Shown: positions 7,301 through 10,995 of the stretch, in pieces
How the letters are laid out: each line of letters opens with the position of its first letter
Numbering within the stretch: the stretch's first letter is position 1
Origin: Cyclostephanos tholiformis
Lineage: Eukaryota > Bacillariophyta > Thalassiosirophyceae > Thalassiosirales > Thalassiosiraceae
Length of the DNA: 10,995 nucleotides
Direction: 5' to 3'
NCBI GenBank assembly: GCA_036939975.1
Contig: JALLPB010001149.1
Coordinates: 1-10,995 of the forward strand
Position numbers and translations under genes: made by a program
The notes under the pieces: generated by a model
What the model saw: the letters and a program-made list of their open reading frames with translations, nothing else
Databases searched by the model: none
What the model was told of the DNA's origin: nothing

Positions 7301-8181
7301 CGGGATGGTCGCTCCGCACCTCAACCTTGTCCTCCTCGTCGTCACGGGCCAAAGAATACACCGCATCGGCGTTCGAGTTAATCAAATTGATCAGCAGATC
7401 TGCCTCCTTTTATTTTTGCGCACGTGGCAGCGGGGCGCGGCGAGAAGAGATTTTGAGAAGGAGGAGAAGTGGGAGAGAGAAAGTGAAAGGGGATGATGGG
7501 ACAAAACGGATGAGAGAATGTCTTTCTGGCGTGATAAAAACTGTGTCGACAAATTGAAAATTCGGGAGGAGGGGAAAAACAATCCCCGACTACATCATAG
7601 TATCGGCATCGGCGCCCCACGAAGGAAGAAGAAGTAGCAATGACGAAGAAAAATAAACTCACCCCAACGACAGCGTCGTTCGCACATCCCTGACCGTCGG
7701 CTGGGCGATGCCCCCCGACCTCTTCCTCGACGGCAACGTAGTCCGACGATTCGCGGGCGGGACTTCGGGGCGGTGACACATTGATGATCCCGTCGCGAGG
7801 GGTAATGGTTTCGCCGCCGCCCACTCCTCCCCCCGCGCCGCCGCCGGAAGACGACGACGATGACGGACCGGAGGATGGGCCATGGGCTTCTTCATCCCTC
7901 CCCCCCCGCTGTTGGGGGGAGGCGGAGAAGGACGAAGACGGCACGGCGGTAGTAACGATGCCCGAGGTGGGGGGGGGGGGAGAGACGATTGTCGCGGCAT
8001 TGCTAGCGTGGACGTGGACCAGGTCCGCGGGTGGTCGCGACGATGACGCGACGCTATCAGCATTGTGAGAGGGCGCAGGGATTGGGAAGGACTGGGAGCA
8101 CCATGCGACGGGGGGAGGGGCGTCGATCGGCGGTTGGGTCGTCGTGTTTGACGTAGTGGCTCCTTTGGGTGATTTGGTCAT
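1303..8181 (-). CDS. Multi-domain nuclear reader protein: TALE homeodomain, BTB-like, CXXC x2, HA, AP2 x2, MBD-like, Tudor-like x2
   Basis: Seven exons encode about 2048 residues: 8181-7663, about 7403-5986, 5879-3455, 3365-2799, 2711-1859, 1755-1567 and 1478-1303. All introns are GT-AG, with donors GTGAGT, GTGAGT, GTAAGT, GTGAGA, GTGAGT and GTATGT. Introns 2-6 each cut a domain (homeodomain, AP2-1, AP2-2, Tudor-1, Tudor-2), and removing them restores every motif in frame, so these exons belong to one gene. The exon 1/2 acceptor is ambiguous (7406 or 7403). The start at 8181 is the first ATG of a Ser/Pro/Gly-rich leader and is less certain. Residues 174-586 are mostly disordered, with a probable short coiled coil at SLDAKEKRANEVLAALERAK. 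A basic RRRKSPRKRK run at about 2034-2043 is a likely nuclear signal. The domains suggest a chromatin-bound regulator combining DNA binding, CpG-state reading and oligomerisation; this role is inferred. The 5' exons are GC-rich and the 3' exons AT-rich. Confidence 0.85.
1396..1651 (-). other. Tudor-like repeat 2 (residues about 1963-2018), split by intron 6
   Basis: FGSVGYHFKKQFDGKWFEGV...KILVDT joins to DNDKDRRCHYPEDDDIEDLS across intron 6 (1479-1566, 88 bp, phase 1). It aligns with repeat 1 throughout, and the intron cuts the same Asp codon after the DT pair. It is the more typical copy, with KKFDGKWFEG-like and DDDIEDLS segments. The chain then ends in a helix and a basic nuclear-signal-like run. 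Confidence 0.68.
1682..1964 (-). other. Tudor-like repeat 1 (residues about 1893-1952), split by intron 5
   Basis: GNFGVGFKFRKN...LGWFEGEVVDILTDT joins to DKDRKCFYAANGHIEDLSIAEL across intron 5 (1756-1858, 103 bp, phase 1). The pattern G-x-x-F-x-K...WF-x-G-x-V-x-x-I...R-x-C-x-Y...-EDLS-x-x-EL resembles Tudor/Agenet-type folds of the plant PTM/DIR17 kind. Such folds often bind modified histone tails, but no ligand can be assigned from sequence. It includes an insertion (LIDGSGTDL) not present in repeat 2. Confidence 0.65.
2034..2171 (-). other. MBD-like (methyl-CpG-binding-type) domain (residues about 1824-1869)
   Basis: The segment has GPGWKVESIPRIS, an acidic turn, IYYISPTGQRCQS, then LKEAKAKAHETG. 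This fits the MBD/TAM fold: GW-x followed by an R, then the diagnostic YYISPTG strand, then a helix after 'rS'. The first arginine finger is present (R1836), but the second, normally in 'F-R-S', reads C-Q-S (Q1855). The aspartate before the YY strand is also missing. The fold assignment is fairly good, but methyl-CpG binding is doubtful. Confidence 0.7.
2538..2831 (-). other. AP2-type DNA-binding module 2 (residues about 1633-1701), split by intron 4
   Basis: RGITVRPSGKW joins to QVQLYYAGKSRYIGVFDTKI...AYELARD across an 87-bp intron (2712-2798). The module is nearly identical to module 1, including the downstream DPSPEQ...LMRKAAF extension. The intron lies at the same codon boundary. It has a T12 run (minus strand; plus 2774-2785) close to its donor and contains no in-frame stop. 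A basic run KRKYNKKAK follows the module. Confidence 0.9.
3192..3487 (-). other. AP2-type DNA-binding module 1 (residues about 1444-1512), split by intron 3
   Basis: RGVTVRPSGKW ends exon 3, and QVQLYYAGNSRYIGLFDSRE...AYEIARE opens exon 4 after an 89-bp intron (3366-3454). Together they give the AP2/ERF pattern: RGV-x-x-RPSGKW on the DNA-contacting sheet, R-Y-I-G-x-F-D, then the helix EEASLAYEIARE. A charged extension with PEQ...NLDLMRKAAF follows and is shared with module 2. DNA binding is expected from the family. Confidence 0.88.
3881..4015 (-). other. CXXC zinc finger 2 (residues about 1268-1312)
   Basis: A second intact CXXC finger: CGTCANCKRDDCGKCRAC, then DKPKFGGPNKSRR, then CYHRRC. 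All eight cysteines and the KFGG loop are kept. It is clearly a paralogue of finger 1, sharing DDCG, DKPKFGGPN and RRC. It is preceded by a strongly acidic stretch (about 1233-1258) and followed by a predicted charged coiled coil (MRAELANIRAELDAK). Two such fingers in one chain could read two CpG sites at once; that is inference. Confidence 0.93.
4238..4450 (-). other. Helicase-associated (HA)-like domain (residues about 1123-1193) between the two CXXC fingers
   Basis: The segment starts KRWFENLECLRPCIEEGG and continues IKNYVKECRKQHRRI, then LSEERLRLLEEANFPWSH. This follows the helicase-associated domain: a leading W, a helix, a glycine, a 'W/Y-V-x-x-x-R' helix, then 'Ls-eR...L...gF.W'. HA domains are small helical folds, common in diatoms and thought to bind nucleic acid. 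The central 'LgrWV..QR' is altered to IKNYVKECRKQ, so this copy is divergent. Its role here is unknown. Confidence 0.65.
4601..4729 (-). other. CXXC zinc finger 1 (residues about 1030-1072)
   Basis: All eight zinc-binding cysteines are present in the order CGRCEVC...DDCGECNFC...C...C, followed by the conserved DKPKFGGPN run and RRC. This is the arrangement seen in MLL, DNMT1, CFP1 and TET CXXC domains. In those proteins the KFGG loop contacts unmethylated CpG. Binding to unmethylated CpG is therefore a reasonable family-based expectation; no binding residue looks lost. Confidence 0.93.
5102..5356 (-). other. BTB/T1 (K-channel tetramerisation)-like domain (residues about 821-905)
   Basis: The pattern VKFNLKGTVVQVPTEFLL, then a polar stretch, IPLPRDYEMFCHCIFYICNE, LPPSVRRKDFMKEMNYYGI follows the T1/KCTD subtype of the BTB fold. 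That subtype has a first strand followed by a threonine before a hydrophobic helix, a 'dR...F..il.yi' segment, and a closing 'f..E..yyGi'. In that family the fold makes homo- or hetero-oligomers and can bind cullin 3. The exact NVGG signature is not kept (NLKG), so the match is by shape and spacing. Oligomerisation is inferred. Confidence 0.6.
5852..6158 (-). other. TALE-class homeodomain (residues about 589-655), split by intron 2
   Basis: The segment has a basic N-terminal arm (KRKDR) and helix 1 (VAVDYLRSWLL). A PYP loop follows (IEQPYPSEQNY), the three-residue insertion that defines TALE homeodomains. The recognition helix reads QLKNWFVNNRRRLWRP. The DNA-contacting W48, F49, N51 and R53 (standard numbering) are all present, so sequence-specific DNA binding is expected. 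Intron 2 (5880-5985, 106 bp) cuts the codon of V50, in the middle of the recognition helix (phase 2). This shows that the homeodomain exon and the large following exon belong together. Confidence 0.93.
7218..7238. repeat. (GTC)7 trinucleotide repeat in coding exon 2
   Basis: Seven triplets, with one GTT interruption, encode DDDDNDD on the minus strand within a disordered acidic segment. Length changes here would stay in frame. Confidence 0.85.
7969..7980. repeat. G12 homopolymer in coding exon 1
   Basis: Twelve consecutive G on the plus strand (C12 on the coding strand) encode exactly four prolines in SPPPPTS. Unlike a triplet repeat, any one-base slip here would shift the frame of the whole large protein, or mark a sequencing error. 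Confidence 0.95.
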
Positions 8182-8611
8182 TGTTCAGGCAACATGGAAC
8201 ATATGATGGGCTCAGGCGGTCAAAAAAATGAAAAATCTATGTGGGTGCACGCAGCTGCATTGCAGTGGAATCTAATTCAGTAGATAGGTAGGAAAACGAT
8301 ATTTATCTACGGAGGAGTTAGTAGCACTGGTCAGCTAGAACCCTGGCCGGCCGGCTGGTGTATCCGACGTCTTGTGTTTAAGCCTATTGGGTACGAGGGA
8401 CAGACGTGCATCTGGTTTCTATCTTTTGGCGGGTTGTCGCATTGGTCATTGGAAGCGGTCCCGCACGATCAGGGGGGCTTGCTCGCGACGATCTCATCAC
8501 GAAACCAGAGGGGAGATACTTGCAATGGTCATTGTCTGCCAACTGCATCCCCTTGCACGTCAAAGGGCCCCGATCGGACGGCATTAGAATAACATTAGAA
8601 CATTAGAATCG
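8182..8611. other. Non-coding region between the divergent large gene and the Gag-like relic
   Basis: This 430-base stretch has only short overlapping frames with no coding character. It must contain the promoter and 5' leader of the minus-strand homeodomain gene, and the leader (perhaps part of a long terminal repeat) of the plus-strand element. Visible structure includes GCAGCTGC (8250-8257), a GC-rich near-palindrome around GGCCGGCCGGC (about 8345-8355), and a CATTAGAA tandem at its right end. No terminal repeat can be proved, because no second copy lies in the window. Confidence 0.5.
8582..8608 (+). repeat. Three copies of CATTAGAA just before the Gag-like start codon
   Basis: CATTAGAA occurs at 8582-8589, 8593-8600 and 8601-8608; the last two are directly adjacent. 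The run ends three bases before the ATG at 8612. Whether it is a leader element, a slippage product or the edge of the mobile element cannot be told from one copy. Confidence 0.85.
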
Positions 8612-10667
8612 ATGGCTCTCAACAACTGGCACGATTTCTTCGTAACCCGTGCGGAGAACAAAGCGGGAAACAAGAACACAGCTGTCTACTCAGCTGCCTG
8701 GGCCCAAGCGAACGCGAACGACGCCAAGATCACCCTGCTCACCAACGACACAAGCACAGCTTTCCTCTCGCCGTCGATGCTTCCAACAACATTATCATCG
8801 TACACAGCATTCGAAACTTTGGTGGGACGATCCTTCATCCCACTCATCGTTTCGGGGCGCTGATTGGAAAAAGACGCATTGCATCCCCGGTCATTGTCGA
8901 CGACGCATCATTCCTTCAGCATGTGAACACCGCTGCCCCTCATTACCATGAAATCAAGGCCTGCCTCACCACGGCCGAGATCGAAGGCCTCCGCCACCCA
9001 ACCCCGCGAGCAGCCCACACATTCCATGGTATCGCTTCTTCCTCCCAGCCCCTTGGCTTCTCGCAGCAGTCTCAGGTACAAACACATCTGACCCGGCATC
9101 CCTCATCCTTGCTGCATCCGCAGCAGCAACCACATTCGACACCGAGCACAACAACGACCCCGACTACCTCACAAACTCAGACGAGCAACTTACAAACTTC
9201 GCCGTATAGTCATGGTGCGCGTTGGCAGGAAAAATCACTCGTCTAATTTACTCGGTAGATCCTAATGATGACCGCCTACGCACTTACTGCGACGACCGCC
9301 ACAACACAATCTTCCAACGTATCGAAGCACAGGGTGTTCGATCTGGCCTCCCAGCAGTCCCAGCAGACCTACCTCTGGCCATAGCCCCAGGTGTCACACC
9401 TGGTGGATTTCCACCCAACGTTTTCAACTTTTTAGGAGCTTCCATAGCCCACCAAGCCAACGCCCTAGAAGATATCACCACCACCAACGAAAACACTCTG
9501 AATTTCCAACGCGAGAAGGAGAGCATGAAAAAGGATCGTTTCAACAAATTCCACCCATCCATCAAACAAATGATCCTATTTGCATTGTCGGTCGACATAG
9601 AGGACATACCCACCGTACCTGAAGATTCATGCATACGATTTATCAACGCAACCTCCCAGGGAATCGCTGAACAGGAATTAAGCATGCAGTTCAGAGCAAT
9701 GGACCTCAGCGAAATTGCATATGCAACCGGACTCACCCTAAACCTCTACTCCGGAAAATTCCTCTACGCAGTCCGCCACAACCCAAGCAATTTCAGCTGT
9801 TTCTCAGTCCACGAAGGCACCCATCTTGACAAAGAAGAACAACAACAACGCCAGCTCCTCCTCCATCTCATCGAAACAAAAGGGAGAGGCCAATCTATTG
9901 AAGAAATCAAGTCCCTGAACAAACAGATCCTCAAGGCGCCAACAAGGTACGAAGAGATGATAACCCAATTCGGGTTTTTCCACGGACTCTGCCAAATGTT
10001 CTTCGGGCAGTTCAGTTGGCCCACCGAGTCGATGAACTCCCTGTTAGAGTCGTTAGAAAAGAACAAAAGCTCATTCAAAGCAAGAGAACGCACCGATACA
10101 AGATTCTGCAGCAAGTTCATGTACGCGATCGACACGCGCTACCAACTGTTCCTTGAAGACTGCATGACACAGCCTACACGGAACAGAGTGGACGACAACG
10201 CCCTCAATTTTACCCCGCTAATCGAGATGGTTCGCTATGGGACTTTCGACCTTCGACTCCCCTCAGTCTTCTCCACACCCCAGAAACCCAAAGCCGATGA
10301 AGCTGCAATCACCCCAAAGAGAAAAGGACACCAAGATGTTGCGGAAGGGAAGAAGAAGAAAGAACATCACGGAGACCAAAAAGAGCAGAAAAACAAAGTC
10401 ACAAACCCTGAGCCTTCCATTGAGGCTTTCAAGTTGAAACCGGGAGAAACCTGGGCACAAACGTTTGCACACAAAAATATCAACGGGCGCGTACCTTGGA
10501 GCCCAGGCCCAGCAAACTGCAAGATGTGCCCCCGTTGGTTCATCATGAACCACTGTTTCGATGACTGTTTTCACGCCGCGAGCCACGTCAGCGAAAGCCA
10601 AGTTCCCGCCAACAAGATGGCAGCCTTTTTGGCTTTCATGGAAACAATCCGCAGCACCAACATTTGA
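8612..10667 (+). pseudogene. Degenerate Gag-like retroelement reading frame
   Basis: A coding stretch of about 685 codons, starting MALNNWHDFFVTRAENKAGN and ending ...FMETIRSTNI, runs through all three plus-strand frames. The frame changes near 8750-8775 and again near 8990-9056; each change fits a one-base deletion. An in-frame TAG follows at 9207-9209, in a context (FAV-stop-SWCALAGKI) suggesting a lost tryptophan codon. From 9210 to 10667 the frame is intact. That part has a lysine-rich segment (about 10290-10410) and a C-x2-C-x8-C-x3-C-x5-H finger at 10518-10586 (CKMCPRWFIMNHCFDDC...SH). No protease, integrase or reverse transcriptase motif is seen in this frame. I recall similar 'C..C.RW...C..DC....SH' endings in Gag-like proteins next to reverse transcriptases in diatom genomes, so Gag-like is my best call, not a proven one. 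A GT-AG intron (9076-9209) would also bypass the second shift and the stop, but the skipped bases look coding. Confidence 0.6.
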
Positions 10668-10995
10668 TTCCACGGGTCGGGGCCTAGCGGCGTCCGACCC
10701 CCAAAGAAACCCCCCGACGAGCCAGGACGCGGAGACATCCTCACGGACGAACCACCACGCCTCCGTCACGTTCACTGTCACCGTTTCGAACGATCCCCGA
10801 CGTAGCACCAGGTGTCGTCTCAGCGGAAGACCACCATCAACGCAACCAAGGAGACAATGCGGAAACACGGAGAAATATTGGCGGCGACAAGTCACGGAGG
10901 GTGCAGCTTCCGTCCTTTTCCCTCTTCCATTGATGAGACAATGACGCTTGGAAATTAATGGAGGAGGCATCATCTTCCCGATCGCCAAAGGAGTT
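10668..10995 (+). other. Downstream of the Gag-like relic; possible broken start of a second element frame
   Basis: A plus-strand frame overlapping the end of the Gag-like frame stays open from about 10561 to a TGA at 10942-10944. It then continues RLEINGGGIIFPIAKGV to the window edge. The GGGIIFPIAKG segment has the look of an early reverse-transcriptase strand, and its place after a Gag-like frame fits. The evidence is weak, because only 17 residues follow the stop. Otherwise the stretch is GC-rich and has no recognisable gene. Confidence 0.3.

Noticed and set aside
7900..7919. C8 and G6 runs facing each other, a possible hairpin
   Set aside because: They sit within GC-rich coding sequence for SPQQRGGRD and are explained by codon composition; no sign of a regulatory role.
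8342..8358. GC-rich near-palindrome around GGCCGGCCGGC as an operator or terminal repeat end
   Set aside because: The symmetry is partial and there is no second copy in the window, so nothing supports a function.
8372..8606. Several short overlapping frames on both strands
   Set aside because: They overlap in different frames, have no recognisable motif, and lie in GC-rich leader DNA.
9076..9209. A GT-AG intron that would bypass the second frame shift and the TAG in the Gag-like frame
   Set aside because: The skipped bases read as plausible coding sequence (DPASLILAASA, FDTEHNNDPDYL) that runs straight into the intact part. A point-mutated Trp codon explains the TAG more simply, though this is not excluded.
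10263..10988. Minus-strand frame of 241 codons
   Set aside because: It is antisense to the well-preserved Gag-like frame and shows no domain or normal composition.
1..10995. tRNA, rRNA genes or CRISPR arrays
   Set aside because: No cloverleaf-like segment, conserved rRNA stretch or regularly spaced repeat was seen on reading either strand.

Overview
The window looks like nuclear DNA of a stramenopile, most likely a diatom. The evidence is short GT-AG introns (about 87-150 bp), a TALE homeodomain ending in WRPMM, AP2 modules of the RGVTVRPSGKW/QVQLYYAG type, a helicase-associated (HA) type domain, and a Gag-like relic with a CK-C-RW...DC...SH finger. The AP2, HA and Gag-like types match what I recall from diatom genomes; no database was searched, so the lineage is an inference.

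Layout from left to right. Positions 179-1024 on the plus strand hold a complete two-exon Rab GTPase, closest to Rab18. It converges with a very large minus-strand gene, whose coding region runs from 8181 down to 1303 in seven exons and encodes about 2048 residues. Positions 8182-8611 are non-coding and serve as upstream DNA for both the large gene and the element to its right. From 8612 to 10667 there is a broken, Gag-like retroelement reading frame on the plus strand. The last 330 bases may begin a second element frame, possibly a reverse transcriptase, cut by the window edge.

The main result is the large gene. When the exons are joined, one polypeptide carries, in order: a low-complexity N-terminus, a TALE homeodomain, a BTB/T1-like fold, a CXXC zinc finger, an HA-like domain, a second CXXC finger, two AP2 modules, an MBD-like domain, two Tudor-like repeats and a basic C-terminus. 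Five of the six introns fall inside a recognisable domain and restore it when removed, so the chain from homeodomain to C-terminus is well supported as one gene. Only the exon 1/exon 2 junction is uncertain. The domain set suggests a nuclear protein that reads DNA sequence, unmethylated CpG and possibly histone marks, and that may oligomerise through the BTB-like part. I know of no described protein with this architecture, but I could not search for one.

Three segments of the large protein are internally duplicated (CXXC with a short LDLL motif, AP2, Tudor-like). In the AP2 and Tudor-like pairs the intron sits at the same codon in both copies, which points to duplication of whole intron-bearing genomic segments. 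The Rab gene and the retroelement relic have no evident functional link to the large gene.
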